Below are positions 36,461-59,600 of a DNA stretch of 64,000 nucleotides, in pieces; position 1 is the stretch's first letter, and every line of letters begins with the position of its first letter. Source of the DNA: Adiantum capillus-veneris (taxonomy: Eukaryota; Streptophyta; Polypodiopsida; Polypodiales; Pteridaceae); NCBI GenBank assembly GCA_014529385.2, contig CM043967.1, forward strand, positions 132,121,182 through 132,185,181, written 5' to 3'. The translations under genes and the position numbers were made by a program. The notes under the pieces were generated by a model. It saw only the letters and a program-made list of their open reading frames with translations, searched no databases and was not told the DNA's origin.

Positions 36461-36722
36461 CACCGGGTTATAATCTTGTCTTTATTGGTCAATACCTATA
36501 TTTGTGGGTACAAGAAATCTACAGACCCACGTCTACATGATATTGCATGTAGTGGACAAAACCCCTTTGCCTCTTCTCTAGCTGTAGCACTTCACAACAT
36601 CTTAACATCTTTTCACAGTAGATCTTTTCACAGTTCGTCTAACTCTAAACCCTAAACCGTAAGTAATTCTTGCGTGGACTCGATCTAACGTAAATAAGCG
36701 TAAATCTAAATAAATGTAAATC

Positions 36723-36881
36723 TTGCCACCCTGAAGATCCACCTTCTTCCCTATCTTCTGAAGACATTTCACCAGTACTTTTGGATCGACGGAGCCCACC
36801 ATGAGTGAAGGCAGCAATACCCTATATTCCATTGAGGGCTTTCTTCACCCGCTTTATGCAGGCATCGCAGTCTATGGAGAC
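36723..36881 (-). pseudogene. Captured HMA-domain fragment, outer CACTA copy
   Basis: Minus-strand counterpart of the inner element's captured segment. It carries the complement of the CDAC loop and the VGSVDPKVLVKCLQKIGKKV strand-helix, the same TAG after the NGI codons and the same junctions upstream. It stops right after GGK, where the outer element lacks about 500 bp. Finding the same fragment at the same place in both siblings shows the capture predates their separation. Confidence 0.7.
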
Positions 36882-37264
36882 CTAAATCTAATCTAATATA
36901 ACGTAAATCTAAATCTAGCGTAAATAAACGTAAATCTAATTAAAAATAAACCTAAATCTAATCTAATTTAACTTAAATAAACCTAAATCTAATTTAACGT
37001 AAGTCTACATCTAACCTAATCTTTAACGTCTTTTAGGATAGTTTCCTACGACGTTATAACTCTCTTCTTCTTGTGTGTGTGTGCGTGTGTGGATGTGTGT
37101 GCCAATAAAAAGAGATAAATGGTATAACCTTTCTATCACCCATGCCAAGTATGATAGATTGGTTATGCCATTTTCCTCTTGAATAATAGGTCTTGAGTTC
37201 AACTCCTCGTCGGCTAGATCTTTAGGTCTTTTAATTTTAATTAGTTTCCTATGACGTTAACTTA

Positions 37265-37450
37265 GTTTCTCTCTCTTTCTCTCTCAATGTGTGTGTGTTT
37301 TTTTGTTTATGCATGTTTTCTCTCTCTTTTCCTCTCTCAATGTGTGCGTTTTTTGTTTATGCATGTTCTCTCTCTCTTTTCCTCTCTCAATGTGTGCGTT
37401 TTTTGTTTATGCATGCTCTCTCTCTTTTCCTCTCTCAATGTGTGTGTGCA
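37265..37450. repeat. Minisatellite, about 50-bp unit x 4 (outer element)
   Basis: Complement of the 28945-29115 array: CTCTTTTCCTCTCTCAATG alternating with TTTGTTTATGCATG. Confidence 0.8.
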
Positions 37451-37491
37451 TTCTTTGTTTATGTATGTGTGTGTGCGTTTTTGTTTATGTT

Positions 37492-37533
<42 letters not shown>

Positions 37534-37639
37534 AACACTATGTGTGTGTGTGTGAGAGAGAGAGAGAGGGAGAGAGAAAGAGGGGAAGGGAACATGAGAG
37601 TGAGGAGAGGGAAGGAGCATACCTGGCTCTCCTTCCTCT

Positions 37640-37672
<33 letters not shown>

Positions 37673-37784
37673 GAGAAGAGAGAGAGAGAGAGAGAGAGGA
37701 AGAGCGTTACCTGCTCCTTGCTTGAGGGCGTCGAAAAACTCAGATCTGAGATCTGAGTTTTTGGGCGCTCTCTATTATTTTTTT

Positions 37785-37913
37785 AGCCCAGTCGGCGTCG
37801 CTATGAGAGTCGCAAATTTCTTTGTAAATTTGCGACGCTCATAGCGACGCCGAGATTTTTTTTTTTGAGCGTCGCTGTGTGAGCGTCGCTAATATGAATA
37901 GCCTCTTGTAGTG
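37785..37913. repeat. CACTA 5' terminal and subterminal repeats with hairpin (outer element)
   Basis: Inverted counterpart of 28434-28560, ending GAATAGCCTCTTGTAGTG and followed by TSD GGA (37914-37916). Confidence 0.85.
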
Positions 37914-37916
37914 GGA

Positions 37917-38030
37917 GCGGATTTGACAGGCTCCATACGGAGTCAGCAAGAGGGGAGGTAATGGGGTGAATGAGGGCGTCACCCCCCCTGAGCCAGAGGG
38001 GATGAGAGAGGACATCGATAGGACATTCAT
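37917..38030 (-). pseudogene. LINE ORF1, 5' part
   Basis: The frame opens at ATG 38030 (MNVLSMSSLIPSG) and runs to the CACTA junction at 37917. Across the 15.4-kb insertion the frame continues without a break: TPYGACQIRS on this side joins HRPLLSQNL on the other once the insert and one copy of the GGA duplication are removed. This continuity independently confirms the insertion boundaries. Confidence 0.8.
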
Positions 38031-38103
38031 GCCATGGCTAAGCTAGGGTTAAGCAGCCTGGCTCCTTTGTAAGGCAAATTGACATTCCTCTGTATCGTGG
38101 AAC

Positions 38104-38118
38104 AAGGATAAAAACAAT
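38104..38118. repeat. Target-site duplication of LINE, 5' side
   Basis: AAGGATAAAAACAAT, identical to 16969-16983. Confidence 0.85.
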
Positions 38119-38809
38119 GGATGTGTGTGTGTGTGTGTGCCAACGATTTTAAAAAAGAAAGGTAGAGGGACATCAGGCCCTGCCCTCTCGGCCGGCTAGA
38201 TAGGATGGCTATACCGTGTTTGGTTGATTGGAGTTTGTTGGACTTGTCTGGCTCCGTGGCTCGGTATGAGCACGGACGGAGATGTATTCTTTTTGGTTTT
38301 AATCTATTTCTTCCACCCACCTATTGTGGGTTTTGCAAAAAAGAAAAAAAGAAAAAAAGAAAGGTAGAGGAGAATCTGACCAGGGTCATCGGTTTGAATG
38401 CGGCCAAGTGACTCGTTGGCGCTCACGGACGTTGTTTGTCACCTTGCACGAGAGTTGTGCGATTTGCAAAGGGAAAAAAAAAAGAAAGATAGGGGAGAAT
38501 CAATCCTGATTCTCTGTGTAGTGGAAAAAAACCAAAATGAATTAGAAGAGGGCAGGGCTCGTTGCTAGCAGGGCGAAGGGATGCGAGGACCTGATGCTCA
38601 TAGGATGCACCACCTTGGCCTCCACCTACATGATGCAACGCCCTGGCCTCCACCTACGTCTGGCTCAAGCATGCATAGCTTGCTTCCATTTGCACCAACC
38701 GTCTTGCCCTACAACACCTTTCACCGTGCGATATTGTCGCAACAAGTTCTGCCGACATACGAATCTTTTTTATATATTGCAAGCGACATGGGATGGGCAC
38801 CGACAAGGC
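38119..38809. other. Non-coding DNA upstream of the transporter gene
   Basis: A short GT tract (about 38121-38138) and A-rich runs (38337-38364, 38469-38483) are present. No gene is recognised. Confidence 0.4.
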
Positions 38810-38890
38810 GTTGGTGTGATGGTTAGCGGAGAATGCCCAAGGCCATCGCTCATGACGTCTGTAGTTCGAATCCATCCTGCATCAAAGCTT
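38810..38890 (+). mobile_element. Possible tRNA-derived SINE head
   Basis: A box-like TGATGGTTAGCGGAG (38817-38831) and a good B box AGTTCGAATCC (38863-38873) are spaced as in Pol III promoters. No tail or TSD was defined. Confidence 0.4.
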
Positions 38891-38924
38891 TACTCTAGAT
38901 TGTGAGGAATCTTAAAGGTATATG

Positions 38925-39102
38925 CGAAGATTCAAGATTAGGGTTCCTTACAATATTGCATAGATGGAACGCTATTCCTGCATGGAAAACTCCTCTACAT
39001 GGAGAATCGTTCACGAAGATTCAAGATTAGGTTCCTTTCAATATTGCATAGAATAGATGGAACGCTACTCCTGCGTGGGAAATTCCTCTACATGGACAAT
39101 TG
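38925..39102. repeat. Tandem duplication, about 89-bp unit x 2
   Basis: CGAAGATTCAAGATTAGG occurs at 38925 and 39014, followed in both by CAATATTGCATAGA and GATGGAACGCTA. It lies 280-460 bp upstream of the transporter start codon, so possibly in its promoter or 5' UTR. Confidence 0.8.
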
Positions 39103-39385
39103 TTCACGTTTTGACGATACAACCCACGGCGGCAGTAAAGTCCACGCCTAAAGCACTTTCAAGTTTGGCCTCGTCAGGACACAGTCATGAACTCCAGAAC
39201 TCGGAGGAGTCCATAGTGCAGCTACACAGCCTGTACTTCTAGAGCTCGATTTCAAAATTCACGCCGCCCGAGTCCCGACCTTCCTCTGGGCTCGCCACCA
39301 TAACGTTTTCTCAGCTTCCTCTAACATCTGTTCTCCCACACACACACACAAACAATTGCGCGGGGGCGCACTCACCCACTAGCAG
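39103..39385 (+). promoter_or_regulatory. Presumed 5' flank / 5' UTR of transporter gene
   Basis: No clear TATA box was fixed. A short CA run lies about 40-50 bp before the start codon. The start site is not determined. Confidence 0.3.
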
Positions 39386-52569
<13,184 letters not shown>

Positions 52570-52840
52570 GTATGAAGTTGTTATTTTGCCTTATTAAGCT
52601 TTGACTTCAGCCATCAGATTTTTTTGACTAAATGACTCAAGCAAGCTCAAAAAGCAATGATTCTAATTTGGTCACTGGTGTATAATGTGAGTAAGCAACG
52701 AAAGATATATTTATTTCTGGAATTGCCTAAGAGACCACAAAGTTACATCCTTTTCATGTATGATCCAAATGTGTAGTATGTTGTGTAAAATGACGCAACC
52801 TGCGTGACAGTAGGCGGCCTATGAGACTTTGGAGAAGACA
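52570..52840 (+). other. Start of transporter intron 7
   Basis: Donor GTATGAAG at 52570. No further exon of the transporter was found here or later in the window. Confidence 0.5.
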
Positions 52841-53115
52841 TTATGGAATTGTAATGGATCTCTGAGATTGGATGCAGGTTATTTCGAAGACACGTTTGGA
52901 GCTGAGATATTGCTATGGATATGGAGACATATCAATGCGCTGCAAGCAAGTTGCCAGATAAGCTTGGTTATAGATGGGAGTCCTTACTGACCTCAGGCCA
53001 GAAGATCTAAAGGAACGAGAGGATCAGGCAGAGTAGCTATCCTTTTTAGAGAGGAGCTCGAGTAGCTTCGATATGTAGTGCAATTCATATATAGAGGTGT
53101 ATGGGCTTTTGTACT
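52841..53115 (+). pseudogene. LINE-2 family endonuclease fragment
   Basis: Plus-strand translation across frames gives WNCNGSLRLDAGYFEDTF, METYQ, KLGYRWE and GSGRVAILFREELE. These match, in order, NCNGSLRLDVGAFEDSF, SETHQ, VSGYRWE and GSGGVAVLFREELQ of the LINE-2 endonuclease at 45.2-45.5 kb on the other strand. It is a short, frameshifted relic, independent of that insertion, in the same host gene region. Confidence 0.75.
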
Positions 53116-53981
53116 CAAAGGGGGGTAGTCTGTCAATGTTCATACTTTGTATGGTAGGTACTACCCCCATCTCTGCTTTCATGATATTTTTTGGAATAGA
53201 GGCTTTCGCTCTCATCCTAGGGTAAAGGGGCCATTAAAAAGCCGCCCCCTGAAAGAGGGGCACGACTACCCCAATGAGCAAGACCAAAACAAACCAGTCA
53301 TGAGACATCAAGCAACCAGTGTTGTTGTGGTTAGCCTGAGTGAGATCAAACCTCCTCCGTAGGATCGCGAGATCGAGCCTTGCTGGCCCATTGGCTCGCT
53401 TCTCACCCTGCAGCGGCTTGCTTTGCACGGCCATTATCGTTACACATAGAAGATGTTTTACTGTTGTGCGACGTCGGTGATGAACTGTTCACATTGAGCT
53501 TTTTGTTGGTCGTAGCGATGAACATGGGCCTTCTATTGTGCCATTGAATGATTCGTTTGGTGCAACAAATTTTTCGCAATCTTCCATGCCGCTTAGGCGG
53601 CCTTAAGTTGGCCCCTTTACCCTATGTGATATCATTATCACTATTAGTCTCTCCATATGCCCCCCTCCATCATAAAATTCCCTTTCTGGTCCATCATACT
53701 TTGTTAGAGATTGTTTCCTGGAATGGTAAAGGCCTGCACCCCAATTAGCCTCCTCATATAGAGGAAGAGAGATGAGAAGGAGAGGAGAGAGAGTGAGGGA
53801 GGAGGGAGATAGAGAGTTTTTATAATGCATACTTTTCAAATGGTTCGCGACAAAGCCTTCACCACACGATTAAATTCAGTTGGAGACTTCATAATACCAA
53901 AGGATTGTCAAAAGATACCTTTCTTATTCTGTTTATAATGACTTCTTGATCTAAACTAAACTCTTATCTTACTGAAACACC
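53116..53981. other. Non-coding, possible unclassified repeat
   Basis: Polypurine-rich phrases (53124-53132, 53753-53815) are present. No coding motif was recognised. Confidence 0.35.
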
Positions 53982-55277
53982 TGTCACGTTGTCGGGAAAA
54001 CAAGAACAAGGGGCACCTCTATAGCAATGTGTCCCAATAGTGCGCACGCAAACTCTAACACCACAAACCTTATCAAAAGAACTCCCACAATACCACAACT
54101 CAAAGGCAAGTGATCCCTTGGGAATTTACAAGCACACGCCCATCCAAAAGACCACCACCGAAACTAGGAAGCACCTGCCGTGGCATGGAATTACAGCACA
54201 CGCCGACCAATGCACTTGAGAAAAACAGCTTCCCTCTTCACTAAATGGTTTTTCAAAATCACAATTTTAAAGTGTACACACACCACAAAACAAGCGAATT
54301 TTCACAACTCACTCTACACCAAACTGCCTGTGGGCTGCCATATCTTGTACCCTGAGGGAAAAGGAGCGCGTTTCTCAAACCACAACGCCAAAAGGGATGC
54401 TTTCAAGCCTCAAAAGTTCTATGCACCTCTGTGTGCAAAATTGGTGTGAACAGCAAGCTGCCCTAGCACGACCACATGTAGGCAAGGCTAGTTGAGGGCA
54501 AGAAACTGCATTAAAAGCATGGAGGAGAAACAACTACTCAAGACGTGAAAAGTTCTGATATTTGGCTGAACTTTTTTATGTTTGTACACGAGTTTAAGCT
54601 ATATAAAAGTCATACTTCAAAAAACCCACTAATGGGCACCCAAGGCAACCCGACAACTGGCGCTACACTAGTGACTTGCACTACATGTACATGTGCTTGC
54701 TAAAGCAAGCTAGAAAGACCACAAAATGAAAGCCCACACACCCTTTTGACATCGGGTGTTGTGTCCATATGTACAAGTTTACAAAAAAACGGGGTGTCCA
54801 AAATGCGCGCATTATAGTTTGCCAAACCCCTAGTCTGCTAGATAACTAGAGCAGTAGCAGGACACAGTGCAAAACATTCAGAACAAGCGTATGACTAAGA
54901 TGGTGTCCCTCGTGGGTTCAAAAAGTTATAATTAAATATTTGCACTGTGGCTGCCCACGCATGTGACCGGCCGGACAATGTAAATACGTCTTGACAAGAG
55001 CAAGCAGGCCGAGTCGGTAGAGAGAAAACCGGGTTTCATGCCTGTTTTTAAGTGAAAGGTTGAAAACCTTTTAAAATAAGTGACCGGCCAGTTTGAATGT
55101 GGCCAAAACCATTAAACATTGAAAAAGGTCAGCTGGTAGCGTTCCAGCCCAGCGTAAGAAGTTTTTGATCACTGTCTCTCCACTTTCATGAAGCGCCATC
55201 TGGCAAATTTTGCCGCCAGACTACAAAAGAAGGCTAGCGCTTCCTCTTGGGGACGTTCTGCAGGAGTCTTCAGACAG

Positions 55278-55324
<47 letters not shown>

Positions 55325-55899
55325 ACGATTCGCTGATCCGGGTCCAAGAAGAGCCTGTAGAGGCCTTGAAACGCACCGAAACAGTGTAAGTGGCACCCGT
55401 AGAGCTTGTGTGCGCCCTTCGGGGAAAAGACGCACTCAGACAAGCGCAGCACGGGCTGGCCACATGAATTTCAGTACTCTGATTGCGTTCGGGAGTAGAA
55501 TCCAGCCAGGAAGAACTCGTGTGAGTATTTCCTACGCGAGCGGACAACAACATAGGCATTTCCAGCTTGGAAAAATCTCGGTACGAATCAGAATTAGCCA
55601 TTCACGGCTACAGGTATGAAATTTTTTCCAACAGGCTCATGAGTTTATGCACCCTTATGCAATAGAATAGTACCCGGGATATGAGCAGTTTATGTTGTTT
55701 CAGATTCATATGCTTGTAACTGTTCAGAAATAATAAGAAATCTCCATCAAGGGGGGGGGGGACCAGCCCATCTTCTGGTCCCTAGCGTTGTGTCCGTCTT
55801 CTATGTCATTATTTCTTTATCTTTGTGTGTGTAATCTCATGTGAAAAAAGTAGCTTGATCAATTCGAAAGTATTAAGTGCACGCCTTTTTTTTGTGACA
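53982..55899 (+). mobile_element. 5' LTR of a plus-strand Ty3/gypsy element
   Basis: Begins TGTCACGTTGTCGG (53982) and ends TTTTTTTGTGACA (55899), giving a 6-bp terminal inverted repeat TGTCAC/GTGACA. It is followed after one base by a canonical PBS. The right end is firm because of the PBS; the left end is inferred from the TGTCAC tip, as the second LTR is outside the window. A (TC)n tract lies at 55279-55323 and a possible TATA box (CTATATAAAAG) near 54598. Confidence 0.55.
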
Positions 55900-55900
55900 G

Positions 55901-55912
55901 TGGTATCAGAGC
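55901..55912 (+). other. Primer-binding site, initiator tRNA-Met
   Basis: TGGTATCAGAGC one base after the LTR end, the standard PBS complementary to the 3' end of initiator tRNA-Met in plant LTR retrotransposons. Confidence 0.9.
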
Positions 55913-56175
55913 AAGGTTCTCTCGTCCTTCTTAAGGCGAGACTGTCCTTGGCAGAAAGACCAGTCATGGCACGACAAATAGAAGAGCTTGAGCGGCTCAA
56001 GCAACAGATGGCAGAATTGCAAGCTGCTCTTGCTCAGCCAAAAGTGTAGAAAGTGCTTAAGACCCTTGAAAAAGGGAAAGCAAAGATGGTGGAAGAGCCA
56101 TCTGAGAATTCCCCAGTACCGACTTAGGGAATAGTAAATACCTCAGACTGGGGCCCTAACAAGCCCCCAGAGGGA

Positions 56176-56180
56176 CTCTA
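56176..56180. repeat. Target-site duplication CTCTA, left
   Basis: CTCTA directly before the LTR tip TGTAACAG; repeated at 61586-61590 directly after the right LTR tip TTGTGACA. Confidence 0.9.
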
Positions 56181-56497
56181 TGTAACAGACTTGGACACTC
56201 CAAGTCAAGAATCAATCGTGACAGCACCAAATAACCACTTCAAAACAATAGACAGATCACAATAGATTTGTACTGGCTCGGCGGAGTTCCGTGCCTAGAG
56301 ATATTGGCCCCAAAGATTGGCTCCCCTTTCGGTATTTCTTTATGTATAAAATCAATGTCAAAGTACAAGAGCGGTTAGGGTTTCACTCTCAGACTCTGCG
56401 TCCAGATGCTCTGAGAAGTGAGCCCTAAACCACTATTTTAAAAGTTACAAGGGATGCCCAAAAGCAGAGCCCCAAAAGCTTTCAGTTCCAAAAAGCA

Positions 56498-56553
<56 letters not shown>

Positions 56554-56691
56554 GAGAGTCAGTAAAAATAAAGCAAATTCAATCTTTCTCTCAATCTCCC
56601 TTGCGTAGCCAAAAGCATGCCCAAAAACGTCGCTTGCTTTTTTTTTTTCCAGCTTCCGCAAATCTCGGGACGTCCGTACATTGCTGCCACG
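56181..56691 (-). repeat. 3' LTR (truncated) of the inserted gypsy
   Basis: Matches 60913 onward of the 5' LTR from TAACAGACTTGGACACTC through GCTGCCACG, then switches at 56692 to pol coding sequence. A (TC)n tract (56503-56551) is far longer than in the 5' LTR (61238-61250). Confidence 0.85.
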
Positions 56692-59600
56692 TTGGATTGC
56701 TCATCAGGCTCCCCATCATCAGGCACATCACCCTTAAAGGTTTCAAGAGACTCACATGGAATGCATTGTAAATCCTCCAAGTATCTGGCAGTTTCAATCG
56801 GAAGGAGACATCATTTATCTTATCAGTGAAGTATCGCATATTAAGCTTTGGAAAAAGCCTCTCCTTCCCCTTTTTCTTTCGTAGGCGTGCCTTCTCAAAA
56901 CGTAAGAGCACCTAGTCATCCTCCTTCAATTTCAAGTCGCGACGATGGCGATCCGCTGCCTTTTTCTGTCGTTCTTGAGACTTCTGCTGCAAAGTCTCGC
57001 GAACCTTGGCAAAAGCCATATCCAAATCTTGCGTATATTCATCCGCTTCAAAGATCTTATCTTTGGTGCTTAGGAAGGGTGGAACCTTCGCAGCACCTTC
57101 AACAATCTCAAATGGCGCCTTCCCCGTCGAAGAGTGTATCGTGTTATTGTAGGCAAATTCCACCAAAGGTAAGTACTTTTCCCATTGAGTCTTCCGATCA
57201 GAGATATAAGACTTCAATAAATCTAGAACCACTGAATTTGCAATCTCAGATTGCCCATCAGTCTACGGGTGGAACGATGACGAGAACTGCAACCGCGTGT
57301 CAATGTTCTCCCAAATTGCCTTTCAAAACAAACTCGTAAATCTGGGGTCTCTGTCGGAGACAATTGTCTCAGGCATGCCATGTAATCTGAGGATCTGGGC
57401 CACAAACAGTCTCGCTAAGTGATCCGGCTTGACTGTTTTCTTTCACTGGAATGACATGAGCCTGTTTGCTAAATCTGTCAATAACAGTCTAGATACCATC
57501 GTGACCACTCTGTTCTCGCGATATCAAAAATGAAATCCATTGCAATACTTTCCCAGGGGCGGGTGGGTATGGGTAAAGGCTGTAACAATCCCTGTGCCTT
57601 ATGCCTGTCAAACTTGACCTTCTGGCATACTAGGCAACTGCGCACAAACTCTTCCACATCCTTTTTGAGTCTCGGCCAAAAGAAGTATCTCTCTACCCCC
57701 TTCATGGTGGTAGCAATGCCGCGGTGACCCGTAAAAGGTGGACAGTGGCATTCAGTCATAACCTTTTCCCTCAACGACTGTGTAACGCACAACATAGTCT
57801 TTCTCATCAAGAAGCCTTCCCGAAGGGAGTATCCAACTACTGTCTCCCCAACCCGTATCCGTGTGAAAATATCTGCAAAATCTGTATCTGTGGCATACTG
57901 ATCGACCATATCCTCGAAGCTCCTATGATGTATCGCAGAAATAGCCAAAACCAACGGCTTCTGAGACAAAGCATTTGCCACCACATTCTTCTGTCCCTGC
58001 ACGTGGACAATCTGAAAGTGAAACTGTGACAAGATGTTCGCCCACCGCATCTGCTTTTCACGAAAACTGCTTCTGTGACAAGTAGCGCAAACTCTGATGG
58101 TCTATAAAGACATTAAAATCAGCTCCGAGTAGATAATGCCGCCACTGAGTAAGAGCATGGATAACCGCCAAAATCTCTTTCTCATATATCTGTGCTGTCA
58201 TTCCGACCTAGAGAACAATCGGCTCTCGTAAGCAATGACATGGCCTTCTTGCATCAAGACCGCACCGAGACTACGACCACAAGCATCACAATATACTTCA
58301 AATGACTTCTGCAAGTCCGGCAAAGTCAAAACTGGTCCCGTAGTCAATTTCTCTTTCAATGTCTGAAAGGCAGTCACCTCTGCGGATCCCCACGAGAAAG
58401 GGACTCCTTTCTGTGTCAAGATATGCAAAGGGGAAGCAACCTCTGAAAACTTTCGAATGAACCGTCGGTAGTACGAACACAGTCCCAAGAAGCTTCCAAC
58501 TTCATGGACATTCTTCAAATCGGGCCAATCTTGGATAGTGTCTATCTTGGTTGGATCTAGTTGCACTCCTGCTGCTGAGACAAAGTGTCCCAAAAAAATG
58601 GTGTATCTCTGAAGTGGATGATCAGTGTGTTCTGCTTCATTCTTGGAGAAAACAATGATATCATCAAGGAAAAGTGCCAACAAATAGCTTGTACTCTCGA
58701 AAAATCCTGTCCATCATCCGGTTAAATGTCGCAGGAGCATTGGTTAAGCCAAAAGGCATCACCAAAAACTCAAATATTCCAAAAAGTAGTCCGAAAGGCT
58801 ACCTTGTAGACGTCTCCCGACGCGATTCGGATCTGATGATATCCACTCTTCAAGTCAATCTTGCTAAAGCACGAGGATCCCTGTAACCTGTCGAGTATAT
58901 CATCGATCCTAGGAATCGGAAATCTGTTCTTGATGGTGATTTTGTTGAGAGCTCTATAATCGATGCACATCCTCCAAGATCCGTCTTTCTTCAAAACCAA
59001 CAACATTGGAGAGCAATACGGTGAAGTACTAGGCTGGACAAGACCCTTTTCCAAGAGGTCTTTCACTTGGTTCATAATCTCTTCATTCTGTGCTCGGCTC
59101 ACACGATAAGGTGGCCGGTTCGATGGTGTGCTTCCAGATAGCAGATCAATGGTATGATCTTCAGGACAAGTAGGTGGTAACTCTCCTGGTAGGCCCTCTG
59201 AGAAGCAATCGGCGTGAGAGTGGAGAAAATCTTGGCGTTCTTTTATCAAGTTTAGACATATTTGTCGTATCCTTATCGCTCAATTCTTTCATAAAGATCG
59301 AGTAAAAAAACAGACTGGATTTCATTAATTTTGAAATGACCGAAGCCGATACAGTAGGGAGAGACTTGCCCTTTAGTTGAATATCAAGTACAATTGTTCT
59401 GCCCTTTTCTATAGTCAAAGTCGCTTTTCTCGCCTGTTAATCGACCACGGCGTTGTTCTTGTGGTACCAGGGAATCCCTAAGAGAACATCACAACCCTCC
59501 AAAGGCATTATGAAGAAGTCCTCATGCCCCAAATACCCCTGACAATGCAACCGAAGTTTGCCAATGACAGGTGTAATGGCTACGTCCCTGCCGGGTGCCG

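Larger units (their letters stand above)
22464..37913 (-). mobile_element. Outer CACTA (En/Spm) element, genes on minus strand, split by a sibling
   Basis: Ends are CACTACAAGAGGTTGTG at 22464 (3', TNP1 side) and the complement of CACTACAAGAGGCTATTC at 37913 (5' side), with TSD GGA. Without the insert at 28434-36460 plus its CAC duplication it is about 7.4 kb. Order from the 5' end (right): subterminal repeats, minisatellite, captured HMA fragment, insertion point, TNP2, TNP1, subterminal repeats. It lies in LINE ORF1. TNP2 has one frameshift; TNP1 is open. Compared with the inserted sibling it lacks about 500 bp beside the HMA fragment and 141 bp inside TNP1. Confidence 0.93.
16984..38103 (-). 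mobile_element. L1-type LINE, split by nested CACTA elements
   Basis: A minus-strand non-LTR retrotransposon about 5.7 kb long once the insertion at 22464-37913 is removed (pieces 16984-22463 and 37917-38103). It is bounded by a perfect 15-bp target-site duplication (16969-16983 and 38104-38118). Its 5' UTR is about 70 bp, followed by ORF1 and then ORF2 with endonuclease, reverse transcriptase and zf-RVT region. The tail is short and A-rich. It replicated by target-primed reverse transcription. Several stops and a frameshift make it inactive now. The complete 5' end and perfect TSD indicate a full-length insertion. Confidence 0.9.

Noticed and set aside
22464-37913. Inverted CACTA arms as an assembly artefact (one element duplicated and inverted)
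   Set aside because: The arms differ by a 141-bp indel in TNP1, about 500 bp beside the HMA fragment, different repeat numbers and distinct point lesions. Each element has its own 3-bp target duplication.
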